Below, piece by piece: positions 45,495 through 52,778 of a DNA stretch of 63,073 nucleotides. Both the position numbers and the translations under genes were made by a program. Source of the stretch: Dehalococcoidia bacterium (GTDB lineage Bacteria; Chloroflexota; Dehalococcoidia; DSTF01; JACRBR01); NCBI GenBank assembly GCA_021731085.1, contig JAKFYB010000022.1:3395-66467 (forward strand). Reading direction: 5' to 3'. The notes below the pieces were generated by a model, which made no database searches, had not been told where the DNA came from, and saw only the letters and a program-made list of their open reading frames with translations. Each line of letters starts with the position of its first letter. The stretch's first letter is position 1.

Positions 45495-46292
45495 CTATTC
45501 TCCCGCCGCCGCTACAGGCTCTTCTGGCAAGAATTCCTCTTCGCATGCAGGTGTCTCGAATGCCGGTAGACACGCGACGTACCGATCGTACGTCTCGCGC
45601 GGCACTACTTCCACCACGATGGGCATCTCGGCATGGCCGAGGCCACAGAACTCGGCGCACTGTCCGTGGAACGTGCCGATCTCATTGCCGACGAACCACA
45701 TATGATTCGTTCGCCCCGGCATCACGTCCGTCTTGCCAGCGAGCTTTGGCACCCAGAACGAATGGATAACGTTGTCGGAGTGGAGACGCAGGCCGACGTT
45801 CTGGTCGACGGGGATGTACATGGGGTCGCCGAAGGGGCCTTCCACAGATGACCCGTCCTCAAGCGGATAGCCGTAATTCCACTGCCACTGGACGCCGTAT
45901 ACATCGACGATGATCGCATCATCGGGCGTGTTACCCAGCTTGACGATGCCCGTCACCACGAGCGGGACGAAGGCGAACAGGACGAGTGCCGGAGCGATCG
46001 ACCAGCCAATCTCGAGCACGTTGTTGCCATGGACCTGCTTCGGCAGACGGTCGTCGCCCTTCTTCTTGCGGAACCTGAGGACGATGAAAACGCAGCCAAG
46101 CTGGACGAAGAAGAAGACGGCGAGGGCGGGCCACATGGCGTAGAGGAACCAGCGCTTCTGATCGTCAGCGATCTCGCCGGCGGGTGCGAACGTGTTCTGG
46201 GGGCTCGAGAAGACCTCACAGCCCGACAAAAGAAACGCCAGCCCTCCAAGGAGGCTGACGAAGAGAAGGCGGGAAGCCAGGGATCTGTTCAC
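45495..46292 (-). CDS. coxB: Cytochrome c oxidase subunit II, lipoprotein
   Basis: 265 residues. A lipobox LLSGC suggests lipid anchoring, then two transmembrane helices and a cupredoxin domain. The CuA site is complete: His in HSDNVIHSFWVP and the pattern CAEFCGLGHAEM. The electron entry aromatic patch YGVQWQWNYGY is present. There is no fused cytochrome c domain, so a separate cytochrome c or cupredoxin must donate electrons. The start is a GTG with GAGGTGAGGG upstream. First gene of the operon. Confidence 0.96.
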   Translation of the reverse strand: MNRSLASRLLFVSLLGGLAFLLSGCEVFSSPQNTFAPAGEIADDQKRWFLYAMWPALAVFFFVQLGCVFIVLRFRKKKGDDRLPKQVHGNNVLEIGWSIAPALVLFAFVPLVVTGIVKLGNTPDDAIIVDVYGVQWQWNYGYPLEDGSSVEGPFGDPMYIPVDQNVGLRLHSDNVIHSFWVPKLAGKTDVMPGRTNHMWFVGNEIGTFHGQCAEFCGLGHAEMPIVVEVVPRETYDRYVACLPAFETPACEEEFLPEEPVAAAGE

Positions 46293-46354
46293 TTACCCTC
46301 ACCTCAATGCCACAGAGCGCCCGCACTGCACCCTCTGGCTTCGAATCCGGCGCC

Positions 46355-46383
46355 AGTATCGCCCTACAGATACGCACGGTCAA
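46355..46383 (-). promoter_or_regulatory. Promoter of the cox operon
   Basis: On the minus strand, TTGACC (46378-46383), a 17-nt spacer and GATACT (46355-46360), about 63 nt before the coxB GTG. Confidence 0.6.
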
Positions 46384-46482
46384 GCCTTAGTGACGCCGTG
46401 CACAAATGCTGCCATGGCCGTCGATCTCTACGAAATTGCGGCCATGCAGCTACACTTCCCCCCACCAGGAGTCACGCACACC

Positions 46483-46959
46483 ATGAACGACCCCCGCATT
46501 CCGACGATTCGCGATTCTATCCGGCTCAACTTCACCGAGACGGAGGCGCTCCTGAACCGCCTGTCGCCCGACGACCTCGCTCGCACGGCGGCAAACGGAT
46601 GGACGGTGGGGCAGCTCGCGGGGCACGTCGCAGTGTCGCCGTCATCGGCGATCTACGTGCTCAAGCGCCTGCGCAACGGGGGCAACGCCACCGTCCCGTC
46701 GTTCCTCTCGTGGGCGCCCGCGCTACGAAACTGGTTCATCACTCGCCGCTACAAGAGCGCGACGACGGCGCAGATGCTGCAGACGGCCAACGACGCGCGC
46801 GATGAGCTGCTCGTATGGGTGGACACGATCGAGCACGGCGAGCTGGATCGCTCGGGCGAGGTGTTTGGTTCGGGCAAGCAGACCCTGTCCAACTTCCTCG
46901 ACTACATCCTGGAGCACGGGCGGGAGCACCGTGGGGAGATCGAGGCGGCGCTCGCGTAA
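46483..46959 (+). CDS. DinB/maleylpyruvate isomerase-like four-helix protein
   Basis: 158 residues. The first helix includes FTETEALLNRLSPDDLAR, and TVGQLAGHVAVS supplies the first His of the usual DinB metal triad; the second and third His are in LEHGREHRGEIEAAL. Such proteins often act as thiol-dependent transferases or isomerases, commonly with bacillithiol or mycothiol; the reaction here is unknown. The ATG at 46483 follows AGGAG at long spacing; two upstream in-frame ATGs are alternatives. It is divergent from coxB. Confidence 0.8.
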   Translation: MNDPRIPTIRDSIRLNFTETEALLNRLSPDDLARTAANGWTVGQLAGHVAVSPSSAIYVLKRLRNGGNATVPSFLSWAPALRNWFITRRYKSATTAQMLQTANDARDELLVWVDTIEHGELDRSGEVFGSGKQTLSNFLDYILEHGREHRGEIEAALA

Positions 46960-46973
46960 GTCTCGCGCGCGCC

Positions 46974-46998
46974 GACGGGCGTGGGCGCCCGTCCTCCT
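46974..46998 (+). repeat. 25-bp palindromic repeat, copy 1
   Basis: GACGGGCG and CGCCCGTC pair around TGGG, followed by CTCCT. It lies 15 nt after the DinB-like gene and may act as its terminator. A copy differing at two bases is at 47704-47728. Confidence 0.6.
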
Positions 46999-47141
46999 CG
47001 CGGTCATTTAACGGAAAGTACGCACGACGTAGCTACGTGAGGCCACCACTGAGGACGCTTTCGGCGTAGACTATCGCTCCGAGAGAGGCGCTGCGCCGAA
47101 GCCACCCGAGGGCGCACGCGTGCCAAGCGAGGAAGAAGGAT

Positions 47142-47678
47142 ATGTCTCGTAACGTCATCTGCATTTCGAGGACCATCGGCGCGGCCGGCGAAGAGCTGGG
47201 CAAGGTCGTAGCCGAGAAGCTCGGCTATCGCTACGTCGACGAAGAGATCGTCGACCGCGCGGCCGCTGTCGCCGGCGTGTCGCCACAGGTCATCGCTCAC
47301 GCAGAGCGCTCGGACGGTGCCGCGACGTATTCGGAGTCGATCGAACAGGTGATCCGCGAAACCGCCGAGGAGGGCGACGTCGTGATCGTCGCGCACGGCG
47401 CAAGCATTCCGCTCTCCGGACGCGCCGAGGTGCTGCGCGTGCTCGTGACGGCGTCACCGGAATCGCGCGCGACGCGTCTCGCGAAGGTTGACTCGATCGA
47501 CGGCGCGGCGGCAGCGAAGGCAGTCGCGGAATCAGACAGCGCGCGTACGCAGTACTTCGAGCGTGTATATGGTGTGAAGGAAGAGCTACCGACGAACTAC
47601 GACGTCACCGTGAACACCGATACGGTGTCGATCGAAAAGGCGGCGCGGCTCGTGATGCAGGCGGCGCTCACGCTCTAG
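47142..47678 (+). CDS. Cytidylate kinase-like family protein
   Basis: 178 residues, similar to the Cytidylate_kin2 family. The N-terminal VICISRTIGAAGEELGKVVAEKLG replaces the canonical P-loop: the glycine-rich loop is present but without the usual GKS/T, as is common in this family. YRYVDEEIVDRAA follows. The C-terminal half has VLVTASPESRATRLAK in the position of the lid. Nucleotide kinase activity is plausible but unproven. GAAGAAGGA precedes the ATG. It is flanked on both sides by the 25-bp repeat. Confidence 0.8.
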   Translation: MSRNVICISRTIGAAGEELGKVVAEKLGYRYVDEEIVDRAAAVAGVSPQVIAHAERSDGAATYSESIEQVIRETAEEGDVVIVAHGASIPLSGRAEVLRVLVTASPESRATRLAKVDSIDGAAAAKAVAESDSARTQYFERVYGVKEELPTNYDVTVNTDTVSIEKAARLVMQAALTL

Positions 47679-47703
47679 GGTCGACTTTGTGACCGGCGAA
47701 CCC

Positions 47704-47728
47704 GACGGGCGAGGGCGCCCGCCCTCCT
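47704..47728 (+). repeat. 25-bp palindromic repeat, copy 2
   Basis: GACGGGCGAGGGCGCCCGCC followed by CTCCT; it differs from the copy at 46974 at two positions. It lies between the stops of two convergent genes. Confidence 0.6.
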
Positions 47729-47732
47729 GGCT

Positions 47733-48986
47733 CTAGCGGGCAGCGATCCGCAGCACCGACCCCGTGAAGTAATCCAGCATGTACAGATTGCCATCCGGCA
47801 GCATCCGCAGGTTGCTGGAGCAGCCGCCGGAAACGATGCGGTCGTACTCGAACGGGTCGTCCGTGATCGGATACCAGTGCAGCGCGCCGCCGCGGTGGAA
47901 CTGACAGTAGAAGAGATCCCCGTCGAACTCGGCGAGCGTCCCGCGATAGACGGCCATCCCCGCCAGCCCCAGCGACTCGTAGTATGTGATCATCGGCGTC
48001 TCGATCGTCTCGTCGCCCTTGAGCGACGTCGCCGGCCAGCCGTAGTTCGCGCCTGGCCGCAGCACATGCACCGTGTCGTAGCCGATGTGACCGTTGTCGA
48101 CGAGGTACATCGGCCCCTCCGGGTCGACCGCGACGCCGAAAGGATTGCGCAGGCCGTAGGCATAGATGCGTGGGTCGGCGCCCGGCGTGTTCACGAAGGG
48201 ATTGTCCGGCGGCGCCTCGCCCGTCTTCGTGATGCGCAAGATCTTGCCGACGATGCTGTCGAGCTTCTGCGCGTCGCCGTTCGCGTCGTGGTCGCCAACG
48301 CCAACGAGCAGCGTGCCATCGTTCATCCACGCCAGCGATCCGCCGATGTGGCAGCAGATGGGCTTCAACGGGATCTCGAGCAGCGTGTCCTCGTAGACGC
48401 CGTTGCCCTTGCCGTCATCGCGAATGCGAACGAGCTTCGTCACGCGCTCGCCGTCGCTCGAAGCGCCTGAGTAATACAGCAGCATCGAGAGGAACTTCCC
48501 CTGCTCTTTCGGCTCGACGATGAGCCCGACAAGGCCAAGCTCCGTGACGAAGCCGGGCTCTGCTTCAACGTGCAGGTCGGGCACGACATAGAACGGCTTG
48601 TCCAGTAGGATGCCGCCGTACACGGAACGCACGGCGCCCGTGAACTGCTCGGTGATGAAGATGCGGCCATCAGTGTGACCATCGAGCGCCGTCGGCCCGT
48701 CGATACCGGACGCAACGTGCTCGATACGGGCGCCTTCAGGCAACCCCACGTACGAGTACGGAGGATCGCGCGTGGGAGGCTCGCGCGTCGGCGAAGGTGT
48801 CAGATCGTCGCTGGAAGATGCGGTGATTGAACCGGCCAGGACCTCGCTCGCGTTGCCGGCCTCGGCATCGTCGCCAGCGGCATCATCGTCGAGGAGGATC
48901 ACGGTGAATAGGACAACGAGCGCCCCGGCGAGGAAGCCGGCGACGACGAGCAGCGGGACGCGCAGGCGCGCGATGGCGTCAGTCAC
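47733..48986 (-). CDS. Membrane-anchored PQQ-dependent sugar dehydrogenase-like beta-propeller protein
   Basis: 417 residues. One N-terminal helix (about 8-31) is followed by a Ser/Thr/Pro linker and a six-bladed propeller of the glucose/sorbosone dehydrogenase type. Family segments are DGRIFITEQFTGAVR, GSLAWMNDGTLLVGVGDHD, RIYAYGLRNPFGVAVDPEG, and GANYGWPATS. Members oxidise sugars with PQQ outside the cytoplasm, but many relatives are untested. The GTG start at 48986 lacks a clear ribosome site. It is monocistronic. Confidence 0.85.
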   Translation of the reverse strand: MTDAIARLRVPLLVVAGFLAGALVVLFTVILLDDDAAGDDAEAGNASEVLAGSITASSSDDLTPSPTREPPTRDPPYSYVGLPEGARIEHVASGIDGPTALDGHTDGRIFITEQFTGAVRSVYGGILLDKPFYVVPDLHVEAEPGFVTELGLVGLIVEPKEQGKFLSMLLYYSGASSDGERVTKLVRIRDDGKGNGVYEDTLLEIPLKPICCHIGGSLAWMNDGTLLVGVGDHDANGDAQKLDSIVGKILRITKTGEAPPDNPFVNTPGADPRIYAYGLRNPFGVAVDPEGPMYLVDNGHIGYDTVHVLRPGANYGWPATSLKGDETIETPMITYYESLGLAGMAVYRGTLAEFDGDLFYCQFHRGGALHWYPITDDPFEYDRIVSGGCSSNLRMLPDGNLYMLDYFTGSVLRIAAR

Positions 48987-49123
48987 GCGTGCAAGCTAGT
49001 GGATTCTGGGGTCGAAGCTCAAGCCTTCTTGACACGTTATAGGGTGCCGAGTGCCGAGAACGGATGCCACAGAGGAGCCTGGACGTTCGCGGGTGGACGA
49101 TGGACGGTAGATACGATGCTGTA

Positions 49124-49300
49124 GCGCGGGCCTTCAGCCCGCGCGGTGTTTTACGCCGCATTCGCACGGTACACCGCGACGGTTCCTTGTCCACGGAGCG
49201 CGGGCTTTCGAGCCCGCGCGTTCTCGCTGCCATCACGAGTTGTCGCCGTTGACGCCCGAGCGCGCGGATTCCACCAGTACCCGCGGAGCTTCAGCTCCGC
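49124..49300. repeat. Three dispersed palindromes in a 630-nt gene-free region
   Basis: The region 48987-49616 holds no supported gene. GCGCGGGC-CTTCA-GCCCGCGC lies at 49124-49144, CGCGGGCT-TTCG-AGCCCGCG at 49199-49218, and GCGGAGCT-TC-AGCTCCGC at 49283-49300. The first two share the core of the 40.95-41.14 kb cluster, so this is one repeat family with at least two locations. Confidence 0.8.
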
Positions 49301-49490
49301 CGCGCTGTTTGCCCTTGTGACGCCACCTGTCTGACCTTCATACCTTGGGGAGTCGGACGCGGGCTCCAACTGGTCCGACGGTCGAACTTCGACAGACTGA
49401 CGACTGACGAGATCCCCACGCCTTGATCGCCTCCACAACCCGAGGCACCCACACACCCCGTGCGAAAGCAAACCGGCCTCAAGCCAAGCT

Positions 49491-49515
49491 CCCCTCTCCA
49501 CTGCGTGGAGAGGGG
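49491..49515. repeat. 11-bp inverted repeat hairpin
   Basis: CCCCTCTCCAC and GTGGAGAGGGG around TGC, followed by CCGGGGTGAGG. This hairpin type recurs between genes in many GC-rich bacterial genomes. It lies about 100 nt downstream of the methyltransferase end and could serve as its terminator. Confidence 0.6.
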
Positions 49516-49616
49516 CCGGGGTGAGGTGCCCCACGCGACAGCGCCACCAGAACCTCACAAGGATCCCGTTCGATCCTCTGTGCCTCTGTGTTTTCTTCCG
49601 GCGACCGGCGACTGAG

Positions 49617-50342
49617 CTACACCCGCTTCCTGCCGACCGCCAACAAATTCACTCGAAGATTCTTCAGCGCATCAAACCGATTCACCACCCGCTCGAACGC
49701 CACCCCCGCCGCGTACGTCGGCGTGCTGAACGCCAGGTACTCCGGCTCCGTCTCGAACTGGTACAGCTGCTCGACCTCCATGCCCGCGCGCTCGTACAGC
49801 GATCGCATGCGCACAGCGGTGTTCGCCTTGTACGCCACCGGAAAGATGTCGTGCGCATCGACGCCACGCCACTGGTTAAACTTCAAGTGGAACGAGTGCG
49901 GCAGCAGCGCCGAGCTGACGGTGACATAGTGCCAGCGGTTCGGTGTCAGGATCAGCAGCCGCCCGCCCGGCTTCAGCACCCGCGACAGCTCGCCGAAGAC
50001 GCGCTCAGGCTGCGTCAGGTGCTCGGCGACGTGACTGCTGATGGCGATGTCGAATGTCGCATCGCGAAACGGCAGCGCACCGAGATCCGCTCGCGCCGCC
50101 GCGTCGATGTTGCCGTTCCCCTTCGGCTCAGTCGTCACATCGATGCCGACGATGCGATCGGGACGCTGATCGGCGTCGAAGTGGTACTGGAACACACGCC
50201 CGGAGCCGCAGCCGGCGTCGAGCATGACATCGCCCGCGTGCACGTGCTCATGGATGACGTCGGAAAAGCGATCGTACATCCCGCGAAAGTGCGGCGGGTA
50301 GAATCGCTCGCGCAGCTCTGTCTTACGGAAGCGGGGTTTCAT
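49617..50342 (-). CDS. Class I SAM-dependent methyltransferase
   Basis: 241 residues. Motif I VMLDAGCGSGRVFQYHF binds S-adenosylmethionine; the following acidic position is VGIDVTTEP; motif IV region is FDIAISSHVAEHL; and VLKPGGRLLILTPNR is the usual post-motif strand. It is of the Methyltransf_11 (UbiE-like) type. The C-terminal half (WRGVDAHDIFPVAYKAN) resembles glycan or lipid methyltransferases. The substrate is unknown. The ATG at 50342 is chosen; a GTG 21 nt upstream is possible. Confidence 0.9.
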   Translation of the reverse strand: MKPRFRKTELRERFYPPHFRGMYDRFSDVIHEHVHAGDVMLDAGCGSGRVFQYHFDADQRPDRIVGIDVTTEPKGNGNIDAAARADLGALPFRDATFDIAISSHVAEHLTQPERVFGELSRVLKPGGRLLILTPNRWHYVTVSSALLPHSFHLKFNQWRGVDAHDIFPVAYKANTAVRMRSLYERAGMEVEQLYQFETEPEYLAFSTPTYAAGVAFERVVNRFDALKNLRVNLLAVGRKRV

Positions 50343-50377
50343 CGCTAGGCATTGTAGATGCACGTGCGTTCGTGGCG

Positions 50378-50926
50378 TTAGAACGGGTACACCACGACAC
50401 GTTGAGGGTTGTCATCGTCGCCCACGACTGGCCTGGACATGTCGACGGTGACTGAGCCAGTGTTTGAAACGACGCATTGCCCTGTGTCGAGGCCGCTATG
50501 CGCGGGACCGAACACGCGGACGCCGGCCTTCGTGAACGTCGATCCGTGGCAAGGACAGCGAAAGCAATTCGGCCAATCTCGCGCGATGGAGGGCACGACA
50601 TCCGGCCCTTTGACAGAACAATTCAGATGCGGACACCGAATCGACAGCGCGACCAGACCACCAGGGCCTTCGTCGATGAACTCTTGTGTTGGGCCTCCGC
50701 TCTTCTCATCAGGTTCGAGATTCACGAGATAGAATCTGCCCGCTGGATGGAACAGCGGATCGCCGCCCGGTTCGGGAACTTCGCCCGGTGCAACGGTGAA
50801 GCGTGCCGGGTCGTCAAGCTTTGGATAGATGAACCGGATGAACGTGAATCCGGCGGCCACTACCATCCCGCCAACCGCCGACCAGAATCCGAACTTCAGA
50901 AGGCTTCGGCGCGGCATTTGCTCCAT
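50378..50926 (-). CDS. Membrane-anchored Rieske [2Fe-2S] protein (Rieske 1)
   Basis: 182 residues. MPRRSLLKFGFWSAVGG forms a twin-arginine-like N-terminal anchor, so the cluster domain should be exported folded. Rieske ligands are in IRCPHLNC and FRCPCHGSTF (two Cys and two His, plus the disulfide Cys pair typical of bc-complex Rieske proteins). The start lies 2 nt after the upstream stop, suggesting coupling; an ATG at 50917 is an alternative. It is the last gene of the PadR-linked operon. Confidence 0.88.
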   Translation of the reverse strand: MEQMPRRSLLKFGFWSAVGGMVVAAGFTFIRFIYPKLDDPARFTVAPGEVPEPGGDPLFHPAGRFYLVNLEPDEKSGGPTQEFIDEGPGGLVALSIRCPHLNCSVKGPDVVPSIARDWPNCFRCPCHGSTFTKAGVRVFGPAHSGLDTGQCVVSNTGSVTVDMSRPVVGDDDNPQRVVVYPF

Positions 50927-50928
50927 AG

Positions 50929-51318
50929 TCAAAGTGGCCACACGAACGCGAACGCCGCGACCATCACGGCGACCGCCAGCGCACCCAACGCAACCAGCAG
51001 CGCAACTGGCGGCATATTCCGCACTCGATGCCGTTCGAGCATCAATGCGCCTGCTGGTTGCACCAGTGGCTTGCGCAGCGGCGTCGTGCCGCGGGATGCC
51101 CGCATCGAGACGCCAACATCTTCCGGCGCGCCTAGTTCGCGCATCGCAGCGACCAGCGCATCGTCAGGTGACAGGCCCTGCAGTTCGTGGTCGCGCGCTG
51201 ACTCACGGATGTGCGCGCGCAATTCGTCTCGCGCTGCCTGCTGTTCTGCCAACGAGCCGCCCATCGCCCACGACATCTCGTTGAGATACGCATCGACGGC
51301 GCGTTCCGAAGGCGTCAT
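50929..51318 (-). CDS. Small single-helix membrane protein with a PadR-associated N-terminal domain
   Basis: 129 residues. The N-terminal part MTPSERAVDAYLNEMSW through LRAHIRESARD and DDALVAAMRELGAPEDVG looks like the short helical domain that precedes permeases or anti-sigma-like proteins next to PadR regulators. One membrane helix (about 103-127) ends the protein. Its ATG overlaps the padR stop (ATGA). It may sense or transmit a signal to PadR; this is inference from context. Confidence 0.7.
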   Translation of the reverse strand: MTPSERAVDAYLNEMSWAMGGSLAEQQAARDELRAHIRESARDHELQGLSPDDALVAAMRELGAPEDVGVSMRASRGTTPLRKPLVQPAGALMLERHRVRNMPPVALLVALGALAVAVMVAAFAFVWPL

Positions 51319-51656
51319 TTCGCGCCTCCGTCGAGCACCTTGCCCATCACCTTCGCAAACGCCGACCACTCGACGCGCTTCGTCTTCAGCTCCGCGCGAC
51401 CTGCCGGCGTGATCTCGTAGCGCTTGCGGCTCGGCGTGCCCGTCGACTGCTCCCACTCGCCCGCGATCATGCCGCGGTGTTCGAGCCGATGCAGGATTGG
51501 ATACAGGACGCCCTGCCCGAGCTGCAGCGCGTCGTCGGAGCGGCGCTTCATTTCCTTCGCGATCTGGTAGCCGTGCAGCGGCCCTTCGTCGAGAATCGCC
51601 AGAACGACAGTGGCCGTATTGCCCTTCAGCAGCTCGCGGTCGAAGCGCTCAGCCAT
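51315..51656 (-). CDS. PadR family transcriptional regulator
   Basis: 113 residues, the compact PadR form. The winged-helix segment ATVVLAILDEGPLHGYQIAKEM and wing LGQGVLYPILHRLEHRGMI are diagnostic; KRYEITPAGRAEL ends the wing and a C-terminal helix provides dimerisation. The start is one base after the Rieske 2 stop (TGACATG). A long palindrome over the operon promoter is the expected self-regulated operator. Confidence 0.93.
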   Translation of the reverse strand: MAERFDRELLKGNTATVVLAILDEGPLHGYQIAKEMKRRSDDALQLGQGVLYPILHRLEHRGMIAGEWEQSTGTPSRKRYEITPAGRAELKTKRVEWSAFAKVMGKVLDGGAK

Positions 51657-51657
51657 G

Positions 51658-52284
51658 TCAGGCAGGGTACCGAACAGCAAGACGCGGATTGTCGTTCGTA
51701 CCGCGCCGGATCTTGCCCGTCTGCACGACAATCCCCTCCTTCGTGACCTCGATCTCCACCGTGTCCATCGCCCGAATCGCGGGCCCGCGCACCAGCGCGC
51801 CCGCCCGCGTGTACGTCGAACCGTGACAGTTGCAGTTGAACATGCCTTTGCGTTTGAGCGGGTCGTTGGGCGACACGAAGTCAGCCTTCCACGGCACGGT
51901 GCAGCCCAGGTGCGGGCACTTCTGCCACAGCGCCAGCAGCCCGCCCGCGGACGGCTCCGTGTTCGACGCAACTCGTCCCTCATCAGGCAGAAGGTTCACC
52001 AGAAGGAAGTGCCCTTCGATGACAGGCAGCGGCGGCCCGCCAGGAGCGGGAATCCGACTCGCAGGCACCGCGACAGGCAACCCAAACCCCGAAAGTCCGC
52101 GCGGATACAGCGTGTTGATCAGCGTCGCCCCGATCCCGCCCATAGTCGCGAAGAGCGCAGCAAAGACCCCGAACTTCAACACGCCCCGCCGCGTCACTCC
52201 CGTCGCAGCACGCTCCCGAACCTCGACAATCGGGATCACCTCCCCCACCGCCGTGCGCCCATCATTCACCTGAATCGAAGTCAT
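51658..52284 (-). CDS. Membrane-anchored Rieske [2Fe-2S] protein (Rieske 2)
   Basis: 208 residues. The twin-arginine-like anchor TRRGVLKFGVFAALFATMG starts at about residue 31, after a 30-residue N-terminal tail. Ligands are in WQKCPHLGCTV and FNCNCHGSTY. The overall shape matches the Rieske protein of cytochrome bc or b6f-type complexes, and the RRxxLKFG and CPHLxC segments match Rieske 1, implying duplication. AAGGAGG precedes the ATG. No cytochrome b or c1 gene is in the window. Confidence 0.9.
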   Translation of the reverse strand: MTSIQVNDGRTAVGEVIPIVEVRERAATGVTRRGVLKFGVFAALFATMGGIGATLINTLYPRGLSGFGLPVAVPASRIPAPGGPPLPVIEGHFLLVNLLPDEGRVASNTEPSAGGLLALWQKCPHLGCTVPWKADFVSPNDPLKRKGMFNCNCHGSTYTRAGALVRGPAIRAMDTVEIEVTKEGIVVQTGKIRRGTNDNPRLAVRYPA

Positions 52285-52300
52285 CGCTGCCTCCTTAGTC

Positions 52301-52338
52301 GCATATAGATAGCATATCTATCTATATGCCAAAGACAA
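52301..52338 (-). promoter_or_regulatory. Promoter with PadR-type operator for the double-Rieske operon
   Basis: A palindrome with perfect 12-bp arms GCATATAGATAG and CTATCTATATGC separated by CATAT (52301-52329). On the minus strand TTGTCT (52333-52338), a 16-nt spacer and TATGCT (52311-52316) form a promoter whose -10 lies in the palindrome centre. This A/T-rich stretch is strikingly unlike its GC-rich surroundings. Binding by the PadR encoded two genes downstream would block transcription. Confidence 0.75.
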
Positions 52339-52460
52339 CCCCTCTCCTTCGAGCCTAAGTCCTCCAACCGGCGGCCGAAACCATCACCCCTGTCTCTTCC
52401 TCGTGAAATTGTTATGTCGCGCACCGACTCTGCCCACTCGCCACGCTCGCATGCGCTACA

Positions 52461-52476
52461 TGTTTCACGTGAAGCA
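52461..52476. other. parS-like ParB-binding site, copy 1
   Basis: TGTTTCACGTGAAGCA, 15 of 16 matches to the universal chromosomal parS palindrome. The bases after it, TCACCATTTGCCG, resemble those after copy 2. Confidence 0.75.
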
Positions 52477-52640
52477 TCACCATTTGCCGATCTGCTCCAG
52501 CCCCAGGCGTAAGCACCCCCACACCCGCTATTCACCTCTAACCGCGACCACACCTCGCTCTGCGAGCCTGTGCGCCGCCTTCTGCGACTCTGCGTCGGGA
52601 TACAGTTCTCGGAGCAAGGCGCTCCCTCGTGCCCGATGTA

Positions 52641-52656
52641 TGTTTCACGTGAAACA
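52641..52656. other. parS-like ParB-binding site, copy 2
   Basis: TGTTTCACGTGAAACA, a perfect 16-bp palindrome and an exact match to the universal parS consensus. It is 180 bp from copy 1. Confidence 0.88.
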
Positions 52657-52671
52657 TCACCATCTAGCGGT

Positions 52672-52700
52672 TTCGCCACGCCGCGCCGAGCTGCTATACT
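52672..52700 (+). promoter_or_regulatory. Promoter of the rpsB operon
   Basis: TATACT (52695-52700) is one base from the -10 consensus; a weak -35 TTCGCC (52672-52677) lies 17 nt upstream. The start would give a leader of about 70 nt. Confidence 0.5.
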
Positions 52701-52723
52701 CACCCCGAACTGAGACACCGTAG

Positions 52724-52765
52724 TCCGGACGCTGGGGCCAAAGCGGCCCCAAATCTATGTCCGGA
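52724..52765 (+). promoter_or_regulatory. Structured leader before rpsB
   Basis: An outer 7-bp stem TCCGGAC (52724-52730) / GTCCGGA (52759-52765) encloses an inner 7-bp stem TGGGGCC/GGCCCCA (52733-52751). The outer stem touches the GGAAGG next to the ribosome site. Autoregulation by ribosomal protein S2 is possible. Confidence 0.5.
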
Positions 52766-52778
52766 AGGATTGGAGCCC

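Noticed and set aside
46337-46350. TTCGAATCC resembling a tRNA T-loop
   Set aside because: No cloverleaf, acceptor stem or anticodon arm can be formed around it.
52403-52723. Open frames containing MFHVKHHHL
   Set aside because: These arise from translating the parS palindromes and flanks; no ribosome site or family similarity.
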